From assembly GCA_022791995.1 (NCBI GenBank), contig JAAWAD010000044.1, positions 1-50,196 on the forward strand: DNA of 50,196 bases. Reading direction: 5' to 3'. The notes below the pieces were generated by a model. That model had not been told where the DNA came from, did no database searches, and was given only the letters and a program-made list of their open reading frames with translations. This document shows, piece after piece, positions 26,701 through 34,047 of the stretch. Positions within the stretch are counted from its first letter, which is position 1; each line of letters starts with the position of its first letter. This DNA comes from Lawsonibacter sp. (lineage in GTDB: Bacteria > Bacillota > Clostridia > Oscillospirales > Oscillospiraceae). The translations under genes and the position numbers were made by a program.

Positions 26701-27882
26701 GTTGGACTTAAAAGCGGCCGCAATATTTTTCAGCAGAAACGCCGCCATCGGGTGAAGGGGCATGATGTTTTTGATCACCTGCGGATCGGTAATTTTTGCG
26801 GCGTTCATCACCTGGGTCCGGGCATTTTTGACCCGTTCATTCAAATCATCCGCCAAAACATTCCAATCCTGTTTGGCGGCTTCCTTTTCTTTGAAGGCGT
26901 GACCAATCAGATCAAAGGCAATATTATCCGGCAGCAGAATTTCGATCCGAACAAAGCGGTCTCTCAGTTTTTTCCATTCCTTGTCATTTTCACTGAAACC
27001 GTGCCCCATCTCGTGGGCAATCACGATAAAATAGAAAGGTTTGCTCTGTACCAAGGAAATAATTTTTTGAAATTCTGTCAAGCTTTCACGATTGTTTTTG
27101 AAATAATCAGAAAACTCATCCCAGATAAAGACGAGTTTGATGTCATTCTGCTCGATAATATCCGTCAGCCACGTGATGAGCCTGTCCGAGTCAATGGTTA
27201 AAGCCGTGATGCCCTCTTTATTTGCGAGGCGGAAAATGTGCTCCACCAAATTTTTCACTTCTCCGCCCTTGCGGAGCTTGTTTAAAATTTCATCGGCATT
27301 GGATTGTGCGAACAGCGCCCGCCATTCCTTGTCAGGGTTTTGCAGAAGGCTGTTCATCATCAGCTTATGATCGCTGTCCTCCAGCCAGGTGATGATGCTT
27401 TCCTTTAGTGTATTCTCCCCAAGATACGGAATATTTTGCCGCACAAGGGCCTCTTTCACACTTTCCTGTACTGCAAAAAAGAAATCGCGGGGGGACATGA
27501 TCCCACCGGCCGCATAGCGGTGGGCGACCACAATGCCCTTGCGTTTGTGTCCGATCAGCTTCTCACGAAGATCCACCTTGGACTTTAATGCGTCATAGCG
27601 GTCCCAATAGGCATAAAACTCCTCTTCCGGTACCTCAAGCAGCTTGCGTAAGGCAAAGGCACACTGCGACTTTCCGACTCCATATGGCCCCTCAATCCAC
27701 AGAGTCCGGCCGCCATTCTGGCGTGAGAGCGCATGTTCCATCTCGGTCAGCATTTCAAGAAATGTGGTATGGGGATAGGTTGTCTCCCAGCGGGCCCCTG
27801 CATCAATGGCCGCATCGTCAATACAGGGGAAATAGGTTTCGTCAAAGTCGAAGTACTCCTTGTAGTTGTTGGAATCAAGCAT
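23728..27882 (-). CDS. brxC: BREX ATPase BrxC/PglY
   Basis: A 1384-residue P-loop ATPase, the largest BREX component. Walker A GPYGVGKSQ at 65-73 and Walker B LVFIWDEFSDYF around 250-261 are clear, and the DUF499-like body follows. The C-terminal 500 residues are helical. The role in BREX is ATP-driven and not fully understood. The ATG at 27882 lies inside the end of brxP (8-base overlap), so the two are translationally coupled; the longer frame from 28008 would overlap brxP by over 100 bases and lacks a site. Confidence 0.92.
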   Translation of the reverse strand: MLDSNNYKEYFDFDETYFPCIDDAAIDAGARWETTYPHTTFLEMLTEMEHALSRQNGGRTLWIEGPYGVGKSQCAFALRKLLEVPEEEFYAYWDRYDALKSKVDLREKLIGHKRKGIVVAHRYAAGGIMSPRDFFFAVQESVKEALVRQNIPYLGENTLKESIITWLEDSDHKLMMNSLLQNPDKEWRALFAQSNADEILNKLRKGGEVKNLVEHIFRLANKEGITALTIDSDRLITWLTDIIEQNDIKLVFIWDEFSDYFKNNRESLTEFQKIISLVQSKPFYFIVIAHEMGHGFSENDKEWKKLRDRFVRIEILLPDNIAFDLIGHAFKEKEAAKQDWNVLADDLNERVKNARTQVMNAAKITDPQVIKNIMPLHPMAAFLLKNIAAAFKSNQRSMFDFIKSSNADDVQAFQWFIEHTGPFDAHPLLTVDMLWNFFYEKGRDDLTPDIRLILDTYPQQQNLREDEKAVLKAVLIMQAIDQRLGGTVDLLKPSGQNLSYVFEGIPNLEGSTKAENIAKGLKNRGILVSNPLGGGRYTYAAAILAGDQAKIDRHKKDVRENCTTAKLVTEGGLASVLPLTAPLRLRFETEPGTGKITPVTIIDFTRTINSLCEKPSVWHFHAVIAFAKDEDEASSFRKMVKAAAAEERYRDILFLDALSTPLGTSAFEQYVDFSAMALYYQGNQNEPSRERADKAKHVLDQDWKNRIYNGAFIVYTYDNPEGEKLGNAQGVASILQTRVTKKFCYAFDFARGLSENQLKITPALKQSAKAGILQSTSGVMVGIEKTLFPDVWNVENYWETSQMKSLPVSRIKVGVNQLIEAAFARDGQISIEEIYSFLEREYGFAPCNLSSFLTGFLLKEYRQDPFRYSDSSGGHEPMTPDKLAEMISNHIGKKPKPTYIVKMTADEMAFYDLTEKVWSIPANSCSSAGQAAIEVTKKMRGLNFPVWCLKNMDTSGAFEIVQKYIELVQTEGNTAHKKAIEIGEIARKNSSLGGRVAALVTSRNCQDGMWEYLRSFENGQVLELASFIGVEDSVLADIRRIFSIKHSCLWDKQTGEEEIRKLMAEYQVVKDSNLILAAQTHSLHEAYQEWRERLRFIGISWEELRQQYPSLAAVLNTLLTLYKQTDILPEQVQTLHEDLLAHGGEIRALMEDQQMFGRVYQPYLEALSPDDIAVIKTRVGMGLFELPKTVCNQKVKTAAEEFRKEQLKSQLFSLWREKTNTKDPREWSSRYRTPILCIVPPGEFQQAKMAFDTLNRIGSTDDEAVRSALEYLQRTNLFEALSDPAKHTEAFKRDMIGIYVPVLSDLNQVRDALERLPVDAYDWRDHPSVKAKIQQLADAEYNAGGSDRVLLKIDKMDDAQLKQYLKRLIKDSITVGMEILGNEG

Positions 27883-30262
27883 TCTGGCCGTCCCCCTCAA
27901 ATAAAGCGAGCACATCGGCGGAGGTCCGGTCCTCAGCCAGTGTAATTTTCTCCAGGTCGTGTGTAAAAGAAGCAGAGATGAACTCAGGGTACCTTGCTGA
28001 GAGGCCAAGCAGAATGGGGATCATGTCCTCCCGGTTCAAACCAAAAATGCGGGTGGGGCTGATACCGTCCCGGTCAATGCTGTCATTGAGCAGGGTGGCC
28101 AAGGTAAATTCCTTATAGTCGTTGCACTCCTCCGCAAATTTGAACAGACCATACAGGATCACACGGGGGTCACTAACGGTGCATTTGGTTCGGACAAGCT
28201 CCCCTGCCTCTGTCACAAAGCCCCAATGCAGGCTTGTACCAAGCGGAAGCTGAACTAATTTTCCAAACGCGCTGTAAACAAATTTGACAATGTTCTGACT
28301 GCTGTTGCTCTCCAGGAGCATCGAAATAACCGTATCACGCGGATAAACTTCTTGTACATCAAGGTGCGTTATATACCATTTGATCTGCGGGTTACTGGCA
28401 ACAAGGTTAATCAGAAGTATTCCCCATGCAGTTTCCGTTTCCCAGCCCAAGCTGCAAATCAGGTCTGTGAGAGGGGAAACGGACTTTTTTTCGGATAACC
28501 CCGCGTCTCTCAAAAAGCGCTTGAATGTTTTCAGTTGATTTGGTCCAAGCCCATGCATCTCCCAAAAACCATCTCTTTCGCTGAAAAAGCGTTCAAACCA
28601 GTCGGTTTTAGGTAAAACAGAATCAAAACAGTTGATTGACATATTTTTCTCCTCAACAGGTATTCTTAAGGAATGGAACGCGTGACACCCGCCTTCAATA
28701 TTATGGCATTGCAGACAATGGGTACAATCTGTAATGTGTACAGTGTCGTCAAATTTCAAACGGCCGGCGCTGCAATTTGCCTGACATACCCTGCATTTCA
28801 GGCAATACGCAGATTTGCGAAAAACTTGCTTGAACAGCTTTCCGCGGACTGGATTTTCTTTCAGATAACGTTCGGGCAGTTTCACGATATAGCCATCTTT
28901 TTTATTTTCGACTGTGAACGGGATATCTTCAGCATCCGCAAGCGTTTTGATCCACTCATGCCAGTCGGTTTTTGGGTTCGTTACCGTAATGGTGAGGATC
29001 CCGTTCTTTATTTTTTCAGAATAATTCACTTCATTTCCGATTAAGTCCCGGCCGCTTCTCCGGGAGACCCAACCGCCGCCAGAGATATAGGAATCGACGC
29101 CAAAATTTCGGCCGCTGGATTTTTCAATGAGGCCAATGTACAGTTCAAGCTCTTTCGGGTAAACAGCCTGTTTGATATAATCCGATTTTCTGACCGACAT
29201 CGGACAAAAGAGACAGCCAACCCTTGAGTTTCCCTTTTTATATGCCGCGTTGATTGGAACATCATTTGCATATATGTAAAGCCATATTTCAGCGGATGTC
29301 CACTCTAATATGGAATTGTGGCTGAGCTGTCCCCTGATTTTTTTCCCCTCGTTAAAATAGTCATATTCTGCTCTGGCTGCGCTCTCATGGGCCCTGACCC
29401 CAACAAAAGCCAATCCAGAATAGTCCGCTTTTCCAGTAATCTCCCTTAATCTCAGGGTCTGCGGCGCACCTTTAAGCACAGAGCAGCACCACCGCAAGGT
29501 ACGCGACGGCGGGCCAAACATTGCCCATGACTCTTTGGGTGTCAGATGTGATTTCGCAACATAAAACGGGATATCTTCCTCTATGCACTGCCGGCGTGTG
29601 ATGCTTACAATTTCATTGGTATCTGGAAATTCCATTCCAGTGTCGCCGAAGACCACAACATAACTTCCTTTCGGCAGGGACTTCTTCACCAGATCCAGCA
29701 GAACGCAGCTGTCTTTCCCGCCGGAAAAGGCCACATGGAAGAGATCCAGCTTATCCCGGTATTTGGAATAGGTCTGAATGATTTTTTTTACGGTGGTCTG
29801 TTCAATAATCTCCAGAATATCCTGGTTTGCCTCCACCATCGCACCAAGATCGACGGGACGGAGAGGAGTTCCGTCCGGTTCAGGCAGCGCATAGGTGCAG
29901 AGAATTCCGTTTCCATCGAAATCCACATTGTGGAATGACCTGGTCTGTGCCGGAATCCATACCTGCTTCCATTCCTGCTTGTCCAAGGTTGTATCACAGG
30001 CCAGCGCGGGCACCTGAATTTCGGGGGCGGTATATACATTTCCGCCCTTTAGCTTTGCGACCAACGTTCCAAAATAGTAGTAATTGTTTGCCTCTGCCCA
30101 CATATAGGGGGCATCCGTTTGTTTGTCGTACTCCCAGTATTGGTCGAAACCGAGTATGTCCATCTCCGGCGCATAAACGGGACGGGGTTCTTTGGAAACG
30201 CCTGTAGGGGACAGGTTTAAAAGGAGACCACCCGTCGTTTCATCATAGGTATACGAATACAT
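27875..30262 (-). CDS. brxP: BREX type 4 PAPS-reductase-like protein BrxP
   Basis: A 795-residue protein that replaces the PglX methylase in type 4 BREX. An N-terminal domain of about 165 residues precedes a PAPS reductase/ATP-pyrophosphatase domain with PP-loop FSGGKDSCVLLDL (S180-S185) and FGDTGMEFPDT. Cysteine pairs C259-C260 and C350/C353 resemble the Fe-S ligands of DndC-type proteins. A ferredoxin-like cluster follows, CLKCRVCQANC (487-497) and CTHCLQC (513-519), then a helical C-terminal third. DndC uses the same PP-loop chemistry for DNA phosphorothioation, so sulfur modification is the leading hypothesis. The start at 30262 follows AGAGGAACG. Confidence 0.9.
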   Translation of the reverse strand: MYSYTYDETTGGLLLNLSPTGVSKEPRPVYAPEMDILGFDQYWEYDKQTDAPYMWAEANNYYYFGTLVAKLKGGNVYTAPEIQVPALACDTTLDKQEWKQVWIPAQTRSFHNVDFDGNGILCTYALPEPDGTPLRPVDLGAMVEANQDILEIIEQTTVKKIIQTYSKYRDKLDLFHVAFSGGKDSCVLLDLVKKSLPKGSYVVVFGDTGMEFPDTNEIVSITRRQCIEEDIPFYVAKSHLTPKESWAMFGPPSRTLRWCCSVLKGAPQTLRLREITGKADYSGLAFVGVRAHESAARAEYDYFNEGKKIRGQLSHNSILEWTSAEIWLYIYANDVPINAAYKKGNSRVGCLFCPMSVRKSDYIKQAVYPKELELYIGLIEKSSGRNFGVDSYISGGGWVSRRSGRDLIGNEVNYSEKIKNGILTITVTNPKTDWHEWIKTLADAEDIPFTVENKKDGYIVKLPERYLKENPVRGKLFKQVFRKSAYCLKCRVCQANCSAGRLKFDDTVHITDCTHCLQCHNIEGGCHAFHSLRIPVEEKNMSINCFDSVLPKTDWFERFFSERDGFWEMHGLGPNQLKTFKRFLRDAGLSEKKSVSPLTDLICSLGWETETAWGILLINLVASNPQIKWYITHLDVQEVYPRDTVISMLLESNSSQNIVKFVYSAFGKLVQLPLGTSLHWGFVTEAGELVRTKCTVSDPRVILYGLFKFAEECNDYKEFTLATLLNDSIDRDGISPTRIFGLNREDMIPILLGLSARYPEFISASFTHDLEKITLAEDRTSADVLALFEGDGQNA

Positions 30263-30264
30263 TG

Positions 30265-31728
30265 TTACGTTCCTCTTTCATAAAGTGCTCGAGCCCTTTC
30301 GATAATTTCTCCCACGGAAGCGTTTGTTTTTCTGCCAATATACCCATTTTTATACAAAAACGCACAGACCTGGGAATTCTCCAGCGGGACGCCGGAGGCT
30401 GCCACGGCGTCTGCCATAATCTCTACATAACGCATGGTACAGCGCCGGCGGATAACCGCGCCAGCGTTTTTGGAGTTCATTGCCGGGGCGTCAAAGCGGA
30501 ATGTTTGGCTGAACCTGCGGCAGTAGCTCTCCAAAAGGAACAGGTTCCAGGACTGACCACAGTCGGGGAGTATACCAAAAGCGGAAAATGATTGCAGCGG
30601 CAAATATTCTCCAGGGATCATCTTGTCCATCATTCTGTCAGTTTTCTCGACATCAAAGTGAACATATTGCTCTGCGACAAAGCAATCTTTACCGGTGCGG
30701 ACCATGACGGCATGTCCAGCCTTGAGCGCGATTTGGTGCTTTGTTTCACCAATCAAATCTTTTTCATACTGCAAAAGGTCTTTCAGGGAGCATTGCTCAA
30801 GTGTTCGGCAATACGCCTTCATAATTTCCACCGCGTCAAATGTGTCCCCCCGCCGGACAATGATTTTCCCGTTTCGGTCGTATTGATCCTGGAGGCAGGT
30901 GCGGTAAACCGCGCTGTAGACAGCGGAAATCGACAGTGTGTCGTTTTGTGCCCGAACCTCCTCCAGGGGGAGCTCAAGAAATGTTGTGTATCCGTCTATG
31001 CTGCATTTTTCCGCCGCAGCGGCTTGAATCGCTTCCCGGTCCTCTGCACGGATTTCGACTCGGCTCAGGTGGGAAAAGGTTTCCGCGCTGTTCCATATGA
31101 AATCATGATTCTGCGCAAGAAACCCTTTGATTCGCTCCAGTGGGATATAGGGCAGTCTCTCAGAGAGTTCTGTATAGGTTAACAGTATGTCATTGCCCCA
31201 GACACGTAAAATTTCGCGCTCTAAGACATCGGCAATCGACGCCTGCACAGTTCCAAAATAGGTTCGGGTGAAGAAAAAATGTGGGAATAAATCAAGGACA
31301 ATTTTTGTAAGGATGTCCTCGGAAACCACATTTTCCTTGAACAGCCAGCTTTCATTTTTTTTGTAAAACTCGTCATAAAAAATAACCTGGGCGCCGCCGG
31401 AAAAGTAGGACGCAGCAGTGTCCCGTATACTTTTCCTGGCTCCGCTAGAGATAGCGTAAACCTTTTCGTCACATATAATTCCGCAATCCAGGATATGCGC
31501 CCTCAGCTCTTCATCGGAACAAGGAATCTCCATTTCCATATCCTCTGTGGCAAAGGAACGAAAACGCCTCAACTCAATGGGTGAATGGAGACGGAATCCA
31601 TTTGAAAAATGTGTAAATAAAATGGTTTCTAATTTTGAGCAGAGCGCTTCATCTTGCCCGTGAGACGTTGTATCGGCGAGCAAATCAAAGCCGGGAAGTT
31701 TGGCTGCCCTGGTGATTTCCGGTTCCAT
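30265..31728 (-). CDS. Uncharacterised first gene of the BREX type 4 operon
   Basis: A 487-residue soluble protein of unknown function, translated two bases ahead of brxP. The sequence is helix-rich and shows winged-helix-like stretches (LLTYTELSERLPYIPLERIK near 200; LENSQVCAFLYKNGYIGRKT near the C terminus). A conserved-looking aromatic segment, LDLFPHFFFTRTYFGTVQAS, lies in the middle. No catalytic motif, membrane segment or signal peptide is visible. The start at 31728 follows AGGGGGCAG; the longer frame from 31797 has no site. Likely roles are DNA recognition or operon regulation, inferred only from its HTH-like parts and its place. Confidence 0.75.
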   Translation of the reverse strand: MEPEITRAAKLPGFDLLADTTSHGQDEALCSKLETILFTHFSNGFRLHSPIELRRFRSFATEDMEMEIPCSDEELRAHILDCGIICDEKVYAISSGARKSIRDTAASYFSGGAQVIFYDEFYKKNESWLFKENVVSEDILTKIVLDLFPHFFFTRTYFGTVQASIADVLEREILRVWGNDILLTYTELSERLPYIPLERIKGFLAQNHDFIWNSAETFSHLSRVEIRAEDREAIQAAAAEKCSIDGYTTFLELPLEEVRAQNDTLSISAVYSAVYRTCLQDQYDRNGKIIVRRGDTFDAVEIMKAYCRTLEQCSLKDLLQYEKDLIGETKHQIALKAGHAVMVRTGKDCFVAEQYVHFDVEKTDRMMDKMIPGEYLPLQSFSAFGILPDCGQSWNLFLLESYCRRFSQTFRFDAPAMNSKNAGAVIRRRCTMRYVEIMADAVAASGVPLENSQVCAFLYKNGYIGRKTNASVGEIIERARALYERGT

Positions 31729-31846
31729 GCGTCTGCCCCCTATATTTCCAGTCCCAATTCTTTTTCGTGTCCCACCCCCCTGCGGGGCGGGAATCACAAG
31801 GGTATTTTCACCGGTAAAATCATACTTTCCAATACATCATTGCTCC

Positions 31847-31875
31847 ATTATACTATTTGCATGTCCTGATTTCAA
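31847..31875 (-). promoter_or_regulatory. Promoter of the BREX operon, with leader hairpin
   Basis: Minus strand TTGAAA, a 17-base spacer, then TATAAT, about 110 bases upstream of the first gene. The leader contains a GC hairpin (TCCCGCCCC/GGGGGGTGGGA, about 31768-31795) that may stabilise or attenuate the transcript. No other gene lies in 31729-32039. Confidence 0.7.
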
Positions 31876-31984
31876 CCAAAAGTATTCACAAAATCAGCTC
31901 CCGCATCCGCTCAGACGCTCGGGTCCGATAGAACTATGGCTTTTATTATAGCACAGCCGGCGTACAGCGACAACAACATAACAG

Positions 31985-32030
31985 AGAAAGCCCGAGCCGC
32001 CAGGACATGCCATGGAGGCTCGGGTTTCCA
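31985..32030 (-). terminator. Terminator of the PilZ gene
   Basis: AGCCCGAGCC pairs with GGCTCGGGTT around a loop of about 20 bases, ten bases past the PilZ stop. On the minus strand CTTTCTC follows. Confidence 0.65.
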
Positions 32031-32039
32031 GTCAGCCTG

Positions 32040-32732
32040 TCAGGAAGAGCCCCGCTTCTTCCTCTGGACTGCAAAAATGTTCTGTGTAATCTTCTCCTGG
32101 TCGGTCTCATTCAGCTCCAGGAAGCGGCACCCATACTCATAGTTTCCCTCTCCCCGCACTGTGATGCGTAGGATCTGGCAAAACATAGTTGATACATCCC
32201 GGTCTTCCAAAAGTTTTACTTTCAGCAGAAAGGTATCCTGTGTATGGTACAGGTACTGTGAGCCAATGCAGGCCCCGCCCACGCTGATATTCAGTAGCTT
32301 GCAAGGTTTCTCTCCCGCGCCAACCCCGCGGAAGGTGGTGGCGGTAGCGTCAAGATTTGTGTCCAGCCGGAAAAAGGCGCGATCATTTCCTGTACTGGTC
32401 ACAACCAGCCCGTCAACCTGCCACACATGCTTCGGTTTCTGTGTGATTGTGCCGTCCATGAAGACGGCCTTTCTTGTGCGGTCGTTGTAGCCCCGAATTT
32501 TCACCGGGATGGGCTCAAAGCTTTGGGGTAGCTCCCCCTCGATATACTGGTACAGCTCTGCGGTACCGTCCCGCAGGTTGGCCAGCTTGCCGGCAAACAG
32601 CATTTTGCCCTCCAGAGTGGTCACCTCCACCCGCATCCCGGAGTAGACTGTATCCTCTGCGCTGTCCTGCTCTGCCGCGTTTACTGGTTCTGTCTTTGCT
32701 GGCTTTCGGAAAAAATCAAGGAATCCCATCAC
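32040..32732 (-). CDS. PilZ-domain c-di-GMP receptor protein
   Basis: A 230-residue protein. An N-terminal YcgR-like (PilZN) beta domain (VEVTTLEGKMLFAGKLANLR) is followed by a PilZ domain with both c-di-GMP motifs: RAFFR (RxxxR) near residue 118 and NISVGG (N-x-S-x-x-G) near residue 148. It should bind c-di-GMP and alter a partner, typically in motility or surface behaviour. No flagellar or cellulose genes are nearby, so the output is unknown. Start is GTG 32732 or ATG 32729 behind AGAAGG. Confidence 0.88.
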   Translation of the reverse strand: MMGFLDFFRKPAKTEPVNAAEQDSAEDTVYSGMRVEVTTLEGKMLFAGKLANLRDGTAELYQYIEGELPQSFEPIPVKIRGYNDRTRKAVFMDGTITQKPKHVWQVDGLVVTSTGNDRAFFRLDTNLDATATTFRGVGAGEKPCKLLNISVGGACIGSQYLYHTQDTFLLKVKLLEDRDVSTMFCQILRITVRGEGNYEYGCRFLELNETDQEKITQNIFAVQRKKRGSS

Positions 32733-32756
32733 GACACCTTCTCTATGAAATTCAGA

Positions 32757-33939
32757 TTATGCCCCGCCTTGGGGCGTTGCTGCGGGCGTCAGCTCCCACA
32801 CATGGTCTGTGCGGTATTTTCCGTCGCTGTAGCGGCTGGAGCCCGATTCAAACAGCACCAGGATTTTGCCCTCCCGGCTCAGGCACAGCCCCTCTGTCAT
32901 GGGCATGGCGGTAATATTTCCAACCTGTCTCTGGCTGTCCAGCACATAGGCGGGAATGCTGTGTCCAGCGACATCCAATGTGAGGTCAGGCGTCTCCTCC
33001 TGGGAGTACTGGTAGGACAGCAGGGCGGAGTTGGCCCCCCGGCCAGTAGGATTGGCTCAGCCAGATTGTGATATTCTGACGGTCCGCCAGTGCCGTCACC
33101 CCCTGGATTTTATCCGGGGCAACCAGGGTAAGGACAGGGACGGGGTACTTTTCTCCATCGGGAACGGCAATTTTTCCGCCTTCTGGCACCGCATAGCCCA
33201 GGATGTAGCAGCCGGCCTCGCCGTCCGCCGTGGGAGTGGTGAAATTCATCTCCTTGGAGAGGTTGTAGTCCCCCTTTAGATGGTAGAAATTCCCTACCCA
33301 CAGGGTTCCCAAAGAGTAATTCAGAAAGGAGGGGGAAACCGGCTGGGAAATGATCTCCTCCACAGGAATGTCGTGGCTTCCCTCGGTGGGCAGGCGGTCC
33401 ATGGGGAGGACGGCAATGCTGTAGCTGCCGTCGTTGTCCAGTTTAGCGGACACATAGAGGTACCCCTCTGCGGCGGCAATGCCGCCCACGTGGCTGGTGA
33501 AGGGTGTGCCATCCGGCTGGAAGAGGTAGTACTCCGCAGCGATTTCTCCTGTGGTCAGGTCCACCGCGCTGATGGCGGAGGGCGTATCCTGGATCGCATA
33601 GGAGGTGATATAAACCAGGCCGGTGTTCTCGCTGAAGGTGATTCCCTGGGGAGTCATGGCCTGATTCAGGCCCGGGATGAGAAAGCTGGATTCTGCCACA
33701 GCAAGGAAATCAGCAAACTCCTCCCGTTCACGAAACTTCTCGTTGCGGACGCTGCCCTCCTGAGTCATGCGGAAGGCAGCGGGCGGCGTGTTGGCGTCCT
33801 GCGAGGATCCCTGGGAAGAGGAGACGCTTGCCGCCCCTTCCACGGGCAGGCTGCTGGCCGCCCCACCGGGCTGTGGAGAACAGCTGGAAAGGGTCAGGGA
33901 AAGAAGCACGGCAGCGGCCACTATGTAACGCAGCTTCAA
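32757..33939 (-). pseudogene. Secreted lipoprotein with a frameshift in a C6 (G6) run
   Basis: TTG start at 33939 behind AGGAGGAA, then a lipoprotein signal (VAAAVLLSLTLSSC). The body reads like a beta-propeller of unknown role (GLVYITSYAIQDTPSAISAV, GGIAAAEGYLYVSAKLDNDG). At 33035-33040 a run of six G on the coding strand shifts the frame after SYWPG and stops it near residue 317. With five G the protein would continue ANSALLSYQYSQEE to HVWELTPAAT at 32757, about 394 residues in all. The homopolymer suggests either a recent mutation, phase variation or a sequencing error. It may be a healthy gene in the real genome. Confidence 0.65.
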
Positions 33940-34047
33940 GGTAATTCCTCCTATTACAATAAGATTTACGGGTTAAGGCACGGCAGCCGTGTCTTTTTCC
34001 GCATTGTTGCCAAAGCTGTTAGAATGAGCGCGTATTGGCCTGACGTA

